Source of the DNA: Pyxicephalus adspersus
Taxonomy: Eukaryota; Chordata; Amphibia; Anura; Pyxicephalidae
Direction: 5' to 3'
Assembly (NCBI RefSeq): GCF_032062135.1
Contig: NC_092863.1
Coordinates: forward strand, 12,510,120-12,574,119
Length of the DNA: 64,000 nt
The position numbers and the translations under genes are program-made. Below are positions 1-12,336 of this stretch, piece by piece (position 1 is the stretch's first letter; every line of letters starts with the position of its first letter). Under the pieces are notes generated by a model. That model saw only the letters and a list, made by a program, of their open reading frames with translations. It ran no database searches and was not told where the DNA came from.

Positions 1-162
1 TACAGCTTTTGGACATATAAAACCGGAAGAAATGTATCGCTAGGGAGGTTAAATATTTAGGGTAGATGGTACAGAAAAGACATATTCTGTTATATTTTCA
101 CAACATGTAGCAAACATGAAATTTGGTGGATTGATGGTGTAGTAAAATTTTTCTGTTTACAG

Positions 163-3100
163 AAGCGGTGCTACCAGACCCTCGCTTTGTTGGTGTAAGA
201 AAAGGCCGGAATATCACCATACAATGTGGATGTCGGAGTTTTTTACCTGTAAGCAACAACATAACTTGGTTTAAGGAACATACAAATGGGTCATTTGTTA
301 CCTACGTGTTGAAAGATGAACATATTAGCATGGCAGAAGATGTTCTCTTTATCAAAAATGTCCAGAAGAAACACAATGGGGTATACATTTGTAATTTCAC
401 AACAAATGGACAAAAACTATTTCCTTGTGGAACAGAAGTGATGGTTCTGGGTAAGTTATTTTATGTGGTCAACTTTTTTGAATGGGGGGTGTAATTAAGT
501 AAACATATAATAGGTTTTAGGCCTTGATATAAATTGAATTATCTTTAGATTTTTATGTATATTTGCAATACCCATTTGTTCTGCTTAGTTGGGTGTCACT
601 TCCTGTAAGATCTACAAAACACACACAATCATGGCTCCTTCATATGACAAATAACTAACTATAAAAAAAAACTATTTTTAGTACTAAAGAAAGGCAAATG
701 TAAATTTTTCTATCTTAAAAAAGAGAATATGATAATTTTATATAAGTATGTAAATGTTATGACCAAAGAGTTAATCTAAATATCTAAATCTAAATCTGTC
801 CTTTTCATTTGCGTCTATGTCTCTGGATTCTTTTGTTAGTTTGGATTATCATTTTTGCCAGAGGAATCTCTGTAAGAAAACCAGAAAACAATTATGATGC
901 CAGCACCCAAATTTCAACCCAAAAAGCCTCATAAATAGTTTTTAAACATTTAGCTTAAATGTAAAAACTAACTTTTCCATTAACTGTTATGCTAAATGAG
1001 AGCATTGGCACATTTTGGTAAGTGACCTCTATAGATGGCCGTCTGAATGAGGACAAATACCATTTTATAGATAAGCTGTTTACTTTAAGTTTATTGTATC
1101 ACAAGGGGGGGTCAAACCTAAATGAAAAGAGAAATCCACAAAGAAAAAGGCTAGTCAAGTTTCTAAAATCAGAAAAAAAAATGAGCTAATATTATTTATG
1201 ATGAAATGATATGGTATAATTTTGGTAAAGGGTGTTAAGTCCATTTGTAAAAAAAGATGCTATATACCTACTTTCTCAGCAGCCTGTGTACTAAAACTTC
1301 TTGCGGATTTCTGGCCATGCAGGTATCTAAAACTTATAGGACGTTATATTTGAATTTATTTCAAGATATGATATAAGTGTGAAACTCATTTCAGTAATAT
1401 AGTTTATTAGCAAGAACGAACACATTTTTTTAACTTTAGGGCATATTAGATGTACAGTATATGGGTAAAGGGGAAGAGGGGAGGACCCCAAGAGACAGAG
1501 CCAATAATGTCCCAAAAAGGATTTTTGTCATGTTTTATGAGGCGTTGGCAACAGTTACAATATCTGTAGGGACCAAAGTTCCCGAGAATGTTAGAATTCA
1601 ATCCAATAAAACAGGATATGCTACAATTAGCCAATTTGCAGTTCTGCACTTCCATGTGCCAAAATCATGGTGGTTCTTTAATAGTATAAACTACTTCTTA
1701 CATGCTATGGGTTTGGATAGATGTTTAAAATCTACAACTACATTACTCTATATGTGGGCTTATTGGTTGTTTTAGGATGAGGGGTTTAGAATAGTGCAAA
1801 ACCTCTAACAGATTGTTCTTGCCCTGTATAGAATGTATTAATATACTTTCACAGCTACTGTATCAGCAAAGACGTTTGTGTAACAAACAGAGAAAGTCTG
1901 CTGAAAGATCATACTGGAGTGACATCAGGCCTGTTTCCTGTTTTTCATAGCAGTCATACCAAGCCAAAAATATTTTGCTGCTGCATTTTAATTTTATCTG
2001 CAGCAGTCTGTGGGAAGGAACATGTGTTCTCTAAACTTTTATAAACACCAAATGGAAAACAGAAAAGGCAGAGGCTGCATATAGCAAAGATAACTTGTCA
2101 CTTACACTATATACATACAAGTAGGTCTATATGCATTTGATGACATGAAATATTTTGTCTTTAATCAGTGTACTACTAATATGATCATTGTATTAGCTTT
2201 ATGCCTCCCTCCCAATAACCATTTGTGTTAATATTGTTTATAAAGTAAGTAATTGAAAAGGAGATACAAATGCTCTTTAACAAAGTATACCTGGTAAAGC
2301 CCATACCTTAGCCACAAGAACCTCATCTGACTCCACAGAGCTGGCTCATTGACTATCTACATGCCGAAGACTTTTGGGAGTTGTTTTTTTGCATGGTAAA
2401 TCTACACATTCATATCTTTCTTGATGGTCCTTCCTGGTATCCTCCCATGAAACTGTCCTATTATAATATATAAATTTCTTCTTTTGGCAGGGGCTGTGTG
2501 TTGTCTGCTAAAACAGAAAATTACTACTACTACTAAAATACTACAAACAAGTATTTCTGTACCCCTAGCAACCTCCGAAAGAACCCTGGGGGATTTACTG
2601 TGTGTAAATTTATACCACTGGCAAAAAAAATTGACACGAATATATTGGAAATAGACATTAATATTTCTTTTTTTTCCATTTTGCAGGTTCTGTGAACCAC
2701 GCTACAGCAAAGTCAAAAAATATCATGAAAGATGCAATCATAATGGTTCAGACAATTCTTATTGTGGTTTTCATAAGTGTGCCAGTACTAATTGTAATGG
2801 AAATGGTAAGTGTGTGCCAAAAAATAGGACATGCAACAGGGAATTTATACAGTTCTTTGTAAACTAAATAACTGTCTACTTCACAGAATATATACAGTGA
2901 TATGTGATCAGGTTATAGTACTAAAGACTGTTTTGTATGGACTTTTATGGTTCTAATTTGATGATTAAAGGGAATTCCCCACTTGAAGGGAAACCACAGT
3001 TGCCCTTTGTATGCAGTGGTCCAACTTCTTCAATGTTCTGCATCTATGAAGACTACATGAAAGCTTTGTAATTCACCCAGTGCCATCTGCTGGAGACATC

Positions 3101-5966
3101 TTGTACTGCATCACAATCATGCACATGCACCATCATTACAGGTAGTCCCCGGGTTACATACGATATAGGTACTGTAGGTTTGTTCTTAAGTTGAATTTGT
3201 ATGTACAGGTACATTATTTTAATAAATGCAATTAAGTCAGTATGGAGCCTAGACATTCATTAACTTCTGGAGCCAGCTGTGCTTTGATATGCAAAAAAAA
3301 AAGCTCAGTCTCAGCTTTGTTTAGCAAAAGATTTCTTCTGCAAGTCATGCGAACTGCCCCTACCCACTATCAAGCCTTAGTCCTGCACACGAATGAGCGG
3401 GTATATCTAAAACCACATGGTCTTGCTTTTATTATATATAATTTTCTCATGCAATAGTCTTTGTTGCACAGAATATATAATCCATAATAACTTTCATTTT
3501 CTTTTGCAGAAGAAAAAGCGTACTCTGAAGATTGAGGATCATACATATGAGGTAAGAATATTTTTTAAGACTAAAACATCATTACATATAGGTAGAAAGG
3601 TAGAAAAGGGATCCCTACTAACCTGTTTTGGGCAAGATTCAGTAAAAGGAGCAGTGGCAATCCCTGGTAGGTAACCCAGTTCCCTGAGACTAGTAAGGTT
3701 TTCAATTGAAGATGGTGAGAATAGGCCATCCAATGGGAAGCTACACATAGTAGCACCTTCCAAGCAGGGATCTGTGAGAAAGTAAATTAATATTTTTAGA
3801 TGATGTCCTAATTTTAAAAAATGCTTTTCATTACACATCACATCTACACCCCCAAAATAGGAAGGTGATTACTTCCTGGTCGTAAAGTTTGATGTCAAGG
3901 ACCTTTTACTGATAAAGTTTTGGGAAGTACTTCATTCATATCTACCTCTACCCATGTCCCCAACAGAAGGGCGGTGTCACAGTGAAGAATATCCATTGCT
4001 GGTACCTGTGGTTGTGCACCCAAAGCAACACCCTCATCCAGCATCACTTGTTTTCCTGGTACTAACCTGGCAAACCTTTTTTTCTCATGCCTCTAGGCAC
4101 ATGCCATTGTGCCATATTGTAAACACAACCCTGAACACATCTAAAATAATAAAAAAAAAAAAATTATGAATCCAGGCCCTTCTCTCTTCTGCAGCCATAG
4201 ATGTACAAAGCTTCACACATACAAAAGAATTAAACAAATAAAAGGTAAAGCAGTAACATCAGTTCATACATACATGAATAAGACATTAATTCCTGCTGTG
4301 TTATTTATTTAAATTCATTGCTGGTTTTAATGGAAGTGACAATATAGTTGTAACACTATAAATAAAAAAACAGCACAGGTTCTCCTTATTCATCAATTTA
4401 TGAAAAATACTGTAAATCCATTACAATCTTGCAATTTGTCCTTACACCATCTAATTTCAAATAAAATAACAGTACGTTTTAGTTTAGAGCGCTGGCGCCA
4501 TCTGCTGTTTATTTTTCAGTTTTGGTGCAATTAACTGAACCCCTAACTGGATATTCATTCTGGGTCAGTGATTTAGCAAATATAAAAGAGAAAGGGCCTG
4601 ATTTTTTAAAGCTCTTCAAGACAGAAGAAGATACACTTTCATCGGTGAACCTGGGTGATCCAGAAAACTTGGAATTGATCTGGTCCAGGATTGAAAACTT
4701 TTGCTAACAAATAGCAAATGACTTAGGAAATACATTACATGTTTGCTGGATTATCCATGGTCACCAATGAAAGTGTATCTTCTTCAGTCTTGGAGAGCTT
4801 TAATAAACCAGGCCCAATGAACCAGAACACCAAAACCAGAAGCAGTGGCAGCTTACAGAATCATTTGGTTTAGATCTAATTTCGTTAAATAAAACTAATT
4901 TTGCAGTCAATATATATTGAATCTTACAGTACTTTAAGCTACACTTTGGGCACATAAAATGTAATATATTACTACACAACCACAAAGGATATGAATTCAT
5001 TTTGTGTGTAACAAATGCTTTTGGGTTTCTAAATATTACCTTGTAAAAGTAGCCGTGATGTCATCACTGTGCTCCTCAGCTTGTGCAAAGAGAGAGCCCA
5101 CAATCCCCAAGGTGCCTGCAGCAAAACTACACAGGGCGCAGATACAAGACCAGTCTTGCTTGACGACCAGAGAAATCAGTCTGTATTTAGACGAAGCTCC
5201 TGCGCAAAGAAAAGGTTTCACACTAAAATAATGCACAGATATGAAAGGAGAAAACATACCAAAATACAAGTATAAATACATACTCCCCCCGTCTTTACAC
5301 CATATTTGCTTATCCTGGAGTTCAGCTCTAAAAATGAACACTTTAAGAGATAATATGACTTTATAGATATATTAAGGGTCTTTGTAATGCCTGCCAGCCT
5401 ACCTATTGATAGCCATTGCCAGTACTTCCCTGTCAGTCCTTCCTGCATCACAGTTAGCTTTTGCATGTGGAGGAGTACCACCCATACCCGTATTGTCACA
5501 TCCAAGATATTGCTTGCTGAAAGGAAAAAGTGACGAGGTGAGTATCATTGAGGGCCACTACTCAGATACTTTACCTTCCACAGAATGGGTAAAGTGAAAG
5601 TGTCTCTGCAAGGATTAGCACACTTTACTAAATGTCCAGATTAAAACAGTCTGAACCTAGTTTATATATTGCCACAAGTAGACTGTGGACACAGGTATCT
5701 ATATTTTCCTTCAACTGTCTATAAAATACTGAAAGAAATATTGGGTTTATTCAAATGTAATACCTGTAAAAATTAGTCTGTAACCTGACAGTGGAACTAG
5801 AACTTTTAACATTTTTAGTCCTTTGTGCTGCAGATGAAGGTTTGATGTATTAATGTCTTTACAACAGGGACTTGAAGCATACCAATCAGCAACGTATGAG
5901 GATATCCAGACGGTACGCGTACTTGCTACTAAAACCATGGAAGGAGAACATCCGTGTCTGGAGTAG
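163..5966 (+). CDS. CD79B: CD79B (B-cell receptor Ig-beta chain), 3' four coding exons; 5' end outside window
   Basis: Exons 163-450, 2687-2805, 3510-3551 and 5868-5966 (TAG at 5964-5966), all with AG/GT borders and closing phases. The first encodes a V-type Ig domain: Cys in IQCGC pairs with YICNF, and the CGTEVMVLG tail carries the Cys expected to make the interchain bond to CD79A. Four N-glycosylation sequons (NIT, NIT, NGS, NFT) are visible. The second exon gives a short stalk and one membrane helix with the conserved MVQT polar residue and a proline. The third and fourth split the ITAM: YEGL, seven residues, YEDI, with an extra tyrosine in the spacer. The tail ends EGEHPCLE, close to the mammalian GEHPGQE end. 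The juxtamembrane segment is basic (KKKRTLK), whereas the human one is acidic. Known role: signalling partner of surface immunoglobulin, phosphorylated by Src-family kinases and recruiting SYK. Signal peptide and start lie left of the window. Downstream GH in the same orientation agrees with the mammalian CD79B-GH neighbourhood. Confidence 0.95.
3139..3260 (+). repeat. Dispersed frog repeat fragment (GGTAGTCCCCGGGTTAC type)
   Basis: Lies in CD79B intron 2 of the visible part. It begins with GGTAGTCCCCGGGTTAC and runs through a TTGTTCTTAAGTTGAATTTG core that I recall as a common interspersed motif in vertebrate genomes. Boundaries and family are uncertain. Confidence 0.4.
4594..4815. mobile_element. 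Palindromic MITE, family A (GGGCCTGAT...ATCAGGCCC type)
   Basis: The two ends are inverted copies: GGGCCTGATTTTTTAAAGCTC on the left reads against GAGCTTTAATAAACCAGGCCC on the right, each followed inward by AAGAC.GAAGAAGATACACTTTCAT and its reverse complement. Nearly the whole 222 bp folds on itself. It lies in the last intron of CD79B. A second copy is at 11569-11716. No coding capacity, and no clean target duplication was recognised. Confidence 0.7.
5060..5220 (-). repeat. Dispersed repeat fragment, second copy at 33.25 kb
   Basis: The minus strand GACTGGTCTTGTATCTGCGCC matches GACTGGTCTTGTATTCAGCC at 33284 on the plus strand, with similar flanks (TGCGCAG upstream). It carries an open frame with apparent splice sites, but the second copy marks it as a repeat rather than an exon. 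Confidence 0.4.
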
Positions 5967-8900
5967 GGTTGGCTGTGACTCCATTAGCATTCATTGGGCT
6001 TACATTATACAGTGTTAATGTTCACTTGTTGGAATTCAAACCCAGACTGTCAGATCTGCATTTTCAGCAGAAATTACAAATCTAAAATGAAGGACAAAGT
6101 CTGGACATTTTTAGGAACAAAGTGAACCCTCTGTATTTTCCAATTTAATTTTGGATGAACCTGTGTGGTTAATTATTTTGTCTCAGGAAGCCTGTGAGGT
6201 GTTTTAAAGAGAAATTTAAGAGACAGGTAGATGATTCCAGTATTATCCCAGGATCATTTTTAATTTTCTGTGCCTTTTTATCCTTGCAATTGCTTTTAAC
6301 TGGACTTTTTTGTGCATTTTTATTTGTTGTTAACACACTCTTAGTCTATTTGCATTTTGCACATGTGTTTTTGTTCTGCTAGGTAATATGTGCAGTAGGT
6401 GCAATGCATCATTACTGTGTTAAACCTCCCTGAACATACCTCTTGAATCAAAAATATATTCCAAGTGCAATCAACTACGCAAACACGTGTTGAAATACCA
6501 AAGAAGTAACAGAAGAACTAAAATCTTAGGGCCATTTCAGGACATGCATTTGACCGCAGCATTCTGCCACAGTCTTAACCGTGGTCCCATCCACTTTTAT
6601 TTAGGTGAATGAAAGGGTTTGTAAACCATTTTGTGTATGCATTTGCAGCTGTGGTGGATTGCGACAACCTGCTTTTGACTGTGTAGTTGCTTTTCCACCT
6701 CTGGAGGAAGAACCGTAGCTGTGCTTGAGAAAATGTTGCTCAGGGTTTCTATCAGAGCAGGTCACATGAACCAAAAGCGTGGATATTTAGCCATGTAATT
6801 TATTCTGTTAAAGTGAAGAACCATCCAATTTTAACTCTCTGCATTGATTACATGACAAAGTTTCCATGTCTTGTGCTAGAACAATCCTGCAGCTGCATTC
6901 TCCTATTATTTTAGCTCTTCTGTATAGTAAGCAAAATGCACACAGGTATTGAACAGACTATCACTTTTTTAATGTTATTTATATAATTAGTCCACATGAA
7001 TCCTGTACATGATCGGAAATTGAAAAAAAAATTACCTACACAGGATACAGTACTGAAATCAACACAAACCAATACAGAAATTTGAATGGGATCAGTTAAA
7101 CAGATATAAAAGACAAAACAAAATAATAAATGTGATTTACGCGATTTAAGATACAAAGCAGAAACAATAAGTGTGAACAGGCAAAAAAAATTTGCTACAG
7201 GAAAAGATTGTTGCATAAAAAATTTGATAAAAACAACAAATTGCAGAAATAAACAATTGCTGGGGAAATGCTAAGCAGAGAGTCCCATTATGAAATGTAA
7301 AATATACTAAGTAAAATGGGGGGCAGAGACAAAGCAGCTGAGTAATATAATAGTTTTCAACATAGTGTTTTCCCTTTGTGTTTCAGCAGCAATGTTGCCG
7401 CTGGTAGCTTTAGAATGGCAGTAATACTGCAGGAAAAGGAGAGTGAACAGAACTTCAGTCGCTAGATAAACCCCATATGAGAAGTTTCTTGCAATGGAAA
7501 GGGAAATTATTCCCACTTTGCCAGCAATCTGTCTCTCCATCTACCTCCATTTCAACACAGCAACTCCAACTTAGTTCTTTCTATGTCAGTATAGAACAGA
7601 AAAATGACATAGGGGTGGGAGAGGACTGAGCCAAGGGTGCATGGTGGGGTACATAAGCATTACAAACTTTGAAATGTGAGCGAGGATGCATTACAGAAAC
7701 AAAGTAAGGTAGGAGATATGGGTCGTCAGAGGAATGAGTATAATACCTCTCCAGTTGCAGGGAACAAGATCTCCCTGCCTAGCCGTTAGCATCCACAATA
7801 TCACAAAAGTAAGATGGGCAAAAATGTGAATAGATTCTATCTAGGCTATTAATATCTGAGATTACCCTTATTAAATTTTGAAATAAGTCAGTGACCAGAA
7901 AAGAGGTTGCAGATATAAACTGTACTGCATAGGTTATGTGTATATTTGTATATGTTATGTTTTTTATAGTAACCATACCTAAAACATTAGCCTGATGCAG
8001 TTTTATTCAGAGAAACTGAACTGGATGCCAACTGCTATGACAATGTAACAGAAAATCAGAAAAAAATGAAGACCTGACTAGTTGATGTGGTACCATATAT
8101 TAGTTCAGTTTATTGTCATCAGTTGCCCGCTTCCATTTTAGTTCAACTTCTGCAAAAGCTTTCTTTGTATCAAATAAGCTATAGAGTTTTTATTACAGTC
8201 ATATAAATATAATATACTATAAGCATAATGTGTCCTTTATTAAAATATTTTAAAACATGGATTGCTTTGTTGTTTATTTCATAGTCTAATATGTGCCACA
8301 AATATCTGCAAGCAGATGCTTTAAGAATGTTACCGGTAATATAAAATCATCTGTTGCTACAACCGGCTGCAGTTCTTCATTGTCAAACTAAGGTACCATG
8401 AAATCTGATGGATTACCACTTTGAACTTCTTGAAAATGATGCCCTGAATAGGAGAATTGGAATGTTTAAACTGAATTTTGGAAGTAATAGATTTAAAACA
8501 CACCCCCTTCCACCCCAACAAAATATAGGTTACCTGGAGGTGCAGAAGAATAAGGGTCTTGGCATGCTGGAAAGTAGTGGTCCTTACCTTAGCAGTCCTG
8601 TTTGCTAATGTTGTAAAAAGATAGAGAAAAAAATTATATCAGACTACTAAAAAAACAAAAAAACACCACAACAGTAATGCAAGCAAAATAAAGTGAAAGA
8701 TACTTTTAGCCAAATTGTCCTGACTAATGCCAATAACCTGACCAAAACCCAGTAACCTGACCACGGAATGGAGTTGAGGGATGCAAAGACACTGGTTAGC
8801 CATATCATTCCCTGAGCAACTTTGGTTGAGATCATGTGACTAATAATGTCATTTTATCCAAAATTTGGTTATGTGACCACGCTAGCAAATTGATTTTTGT

Positions 8901-9577
8901 TATTTTTTTACTTCAGTCTTGATTTTCTATGATTTATCTAAAAAATGCTCTTTCTATAAACTATGCCAACAGTCACAATTATAAAACCAAAGTATACCAG
9001 TAATTGTAATTAAAAAAAAAAGGGAAAAAAGTTTCTGAAGGAGATGTATGAGAAGCTACGCAACAGTTTTATATTACAAGCATTAGTTAGAAAATCTCAG
9101 TAGATATGAATAAACTAGGTGGGCAGAGGTGAGCAGAAGGTCTCCTGCGCGTTTATGATCACACTGCAGATCGGTCTTTTTAAAATTCATAACGTATATT
9201 TGGAACCGGAATTCAGAAGGATTTACTGCTTGTTTAATATACAGAGTATAGGTGTGACATCATGTATTCATTCATTACTCAGAAACATATCATCACAAAT
9301 CACAAAGAAGGTTATGGTGAAGCCAATTAACAAATGTTAATATTTTATAAACTACAAAATGTACCTCTCTACACTTTGGACAAAGTAGTATTGCCCTAAA
9401 GTTTTCTGTTATTGACCTGCATGAACAGCAGTAGAAAGGTATAGTTTTGTTACAAAGGCTAGCATAATGATCATGGACAAAGTGTCAGAAACCTTATCAG
9501 ACAATTGTCTACAGTTTGATTTATTTAAGGATTATGGTTTGCTGCGTTTTGCATGTCAGTGTTACCTTACCAACAAC
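5967..9577. other. CD79B 3' UTR / intergenic region, no gene seen
   Basis: Non-coding A+T-rich DNA between CD79B and GH. Only short chance open frames are present. No polyadenylation hexamer can be assigned to CD79B with confidence. Confidence 0.5.
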
Positions 9578-9593
9578 AACAAAAAAAAAACAA

Positions 9594-9632
<39 letters not shown>
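9578..9632 (+). repeat. Poly(A) run
   Basis: A nearly pure adenine tract of about 40 bases preceded by CAA triplets. Its length suggests a recent retrotransposon tail or an expanded simple repeat. Confidence 0.8.
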
Positions 9633-9634
<2 letters not shown>

Positions 9635-9754
9635 CAAATGTAAAATATTAATTCAATCATGCAGGTAGTAAAAGACAGGTAGAATGCAGCAAAACAACGT
9701 AAATATACAGATAAGTTAGACTATTGTAGTTGGGCACCGTTTGATTGAGCAGCC

Positions 9755-10375
9755 AAGTGGCAAATTATATTTAATATTGATAAATGTCAACCTCTGCACT
9801 TGGGAGCTAACAACATGCATGCTTCAAACTGTCTAGGGGGAATACATTTGGTGGAATCCGAGATGGAAAAGGATCTGGGGGTTCTGGTAGATCTTAGACT
9901 TCCTAATAACATGCAATGCCAAGCTGCAATATCTAATGCACTTTCTTTGCCCCTGTACAAAGCATTGGTCAGACTACATCTGGAATATGCAGTCCAGTTT
10001 TGGGCACCAGATCACAAAAAGGACATTGTGGAATTGGAGAGAGTGCAGAGAAGGGCAACTAAACTAATAAAAGGAATGGAGGAGCTCAGCTATGAGGAGA
10101 GATTAGCTGAAGTGAATCTATTCTCTCTCGAGGGGAGATATGATCACACTGTATGAATATATAAATGGTCCATATAGAGAACGCTCTTCCCAATTATTCA
10201 CTGTAAGGTCATTACAAAGAACAAGAGAGCATATTTTGCATCTGTAAGAAATTAAGTTTAATCTCTGGATAAAGAAGGAATTCTTTACTGTAAGGTCTCT
10301 GAAAAAGTGGAATAGGCTCCCTTAGGAAGTAGTTTTAGCTAGTTCTATAGATTACTTTAGAGAAAAAGAAAGAAA
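9755..10375 (+). mobile_element. LINE (CR1/L2-like) 3' fragment with reverse transcriptase C-terminus, degenerate
   Basis: Frame 9800-10156 reads EKDLGVLVDLRL, LYKALVRLHLEYAVQFWAP, then KKDIVELERVQRRATKLI and LSYEERLAEVNLFSLE. These are hallmark blocks downstream of the catalytic YADD in vertebrate non-LTR retrotransposons. The frame then breaks but continues recognisably (RGDMITLYEYINGPYR; TVRSL) to about 10370, where an A-rich tail follows. 5'-truncated and inactive; some internal blocks, such as the KANRVLG-like segment, are deleted after QAAISNA. Confidence 0.85.
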
Positions 10376-10459
10376 AAAGAAAAGAAAAGGCTGTTAAGTA
10401 CAGCTTTTAAAAAAAAAAAAAAAAAGTTTTAAATGTTTGGGGTATTAAAGTTTTAAAGT

Positions 10460-10660
10460 AAACACAACAGAGACTGTTGATCCAAGGAACATCAGATTGC
10501 CTCATCAAGAAGGAATTTTTTCCCGTTGGAACAAACTGAACCAGGGTTTATAAGGGTTTTTTAATCAACTATGTCTATAGGGTTTTATCTGGGATATGTT
10601 TATTGCCCTAGTGGTTAACCTTGATGTAGTTTTTTCAACCTAACTATGTAACTATGCTAT
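10460..10660 (+). mobile_element. Second LINE 3' end fragment
   Basis: Runs through a GAACAAACTGAACC block to TTCAACCTAACTATGTAACTATG in overlapping parts, the 3' tail signature I associate with L2/CR1-type LINE ends. It directly follows the RT fragment and an A-rich tract. It may be a separate insertion. Confidence 0.5.
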
Positions 10661-11252
10661 CAGGGAAAGATGCTACATGTAGTTTACCCATGGAGAAGGG
10701 ACACCTGAATAATACTGTGACCGTAATCTCTCCAGAAACGTTTTAGGATGGGCGGGGAGAAGTTGTAGGCGGGTATCCCTGTATTGTGACCCAAAAAGTG
10801 CAGGTTGTGTGTCCTTCTAAAAAAGGCTGGGGAGAACACTGCATGTGTGGAATAACCACACAAAGAGAAGACACCTTGGAGTCAGCCAAGATTTCATAAA
10901 GCCTAATCGCTGTATTCAATCACCATTCCAATCATGGGGCCATGGGGTCAAATTGTGTGCACCATCATATATGCATCCCAGGGGGACCAGATTTTCAAAT
11001 GTTAATCCACCCAGCCCATGCATGCATGCTGTTAGGAATCCCATTACTTGCACATAATTTATTTGTGTGTCTAACTCAACTGAGGTAGGTGAAGACACCA
11101 TTTGTTATTTTATAGCCATAAGACACCTTGCTGAAATAAGTACATGTGCTGCAAGCTTATTCATGAAAGAGCCTGCATAGGTAGTCCCAATAAATGAATC
11201 AAGGGGAATAACATCTATTGAGATAGTATATTGAGTAATTAACAGATACCAC

Positions 11253-11519
11253 TAAGGCCATGTACACCCGTCAGAATATTGAGCATGACTGTTCACCTCA
11301 GACAGGTATAGAGGTCTCCCGACATTGTTCATAAATCTGTCAGGAACAATTCATGAAGGAACCATGGGGAACAACCTCTATACAAGTCAAGGAAAAGGAG
11401 CACAGAGGGGTCCCGCTCACTTGTCCCCCCTCCCTTATATGGAGATATAACAGCACAGGTGCTGTGTGTACAACACTCATTTATCTGTCACAATAATGAA
11501 ATATGTGTGCATGCAGCTT
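11253..11519. mobile_element. MITE, family B (AAGGC/AAGCTGCGTACACAC type), older copy
   Basis: Starts AAGGCCATGTACACCCGTCAG and ends GTGTGCATGCAGCTT, with an inner CCGCTCACTTGTCCCCCCTCCC block and TGCTGTGTGTACAACACTC. All are shared with the copy at 43739-44066. Confidence 0.6.
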
Positions 11520-11568
11520 TAGCAAGGACAGCTATTATTGATAAATGCAGACCTGAATTTCTGACTAT

Positions 11569-11716
11569 GGGCCTGATATATTAAAATTCCTCAAGACTGG
11601 AGAAGACTATCATGGGAGAACCTGGGTGAACCAGCAAACTTGGAATGGATTCCTTCAAACTTCTTCTATGATAGTCTATCCTCTCCAGTCTTAAAGTACT
11701 TTAAAAAAACAGGCCC
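11569..11716. mobile_element. Palindromic MITE, family A, second copy
   Basis: GGGCCTGATATATTAAAATTC on the left versus AAAAAAACAGGCCC on the right. Inner arms AAGACTGGAGAAGACTATCAT and ATGATAGTCTATCCTCTCCAG are inverted copies. Shares the GAGAACCTGGGTGA.CCAG core with the copy at 4594-4815. Confidence 0.7.
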
Positions 11717-12251
11717 TGTGGAAGAGGACATGTCGAACCATTACAGACAGACTTCTGATTTCATACAAGGAGCAGTGATCTTTATTTGCACCCAATATAG
11801 AAATCTTTGGTCATGAGAGAGTTCAGCACTTTTTTGGGTAATAAACATGACCCCTTTTCTTCAACATAGCATGTGCTGATCATTTAGACTTTAGTATTTG
11901 ACAGATGAATTGTAGAGGGTCAAAACTTCAATACGATTCTTACCTTGGGCGCAGTTAAATTAAAAAAAAAATTATAGATTCTGTTAGACTAAAGTTTGTC
12001 CATCTGTTTTAATATTTTACTTTCTAAAATCAAAAAATCAAAATGAAGTTACCAGGCGTGTATGTGCAGAACCTGCAAATGGTCCAAGCTGTAAACAGAT
12101 ATACTATGTTCTAGGAACACAATAAATGTCACAACTCTTTATCCATATTCAACTACTGACACATGAGAATCATCACTTCATATATGTATAGATCCCGAGC
12201 TCAGTAGTAACTGCGTATGAATCTTATACCTATTAATTAGTTTATGTACAC

Positions 12252-12260
12252 TATATAAAG
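12252..12260 (+). promoter_or_regulatory. GH1: TATA box of GH
   Basis: TATATAAAG about 80 bases upstream of the GH start codon, so transcription should begin near 12283 and leave a 5' UTR of about 55 bases. A-T-rich ATGAAT/ATTAATTAG motifs at about 12215-12240 could be POU1F1 (Pit-1) sites, which is inference only. Confidence 0.75.
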
Positions 12261-12336
12261 TGCCTGTTGACCATGTTCATCCTCATACACATCTGTAGAA
12301 CCCAATATACACCTGGAACATCACTAACCTCAAGCA

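Noticed and set aside
5036..5341. 101-codon minus-strand frame with apparent splice sites in the last CD79B intron
   Set aside because: Part of its sequence recurs on the plus strand at about 33284, so it is a dispersed repeat rather than an exon.
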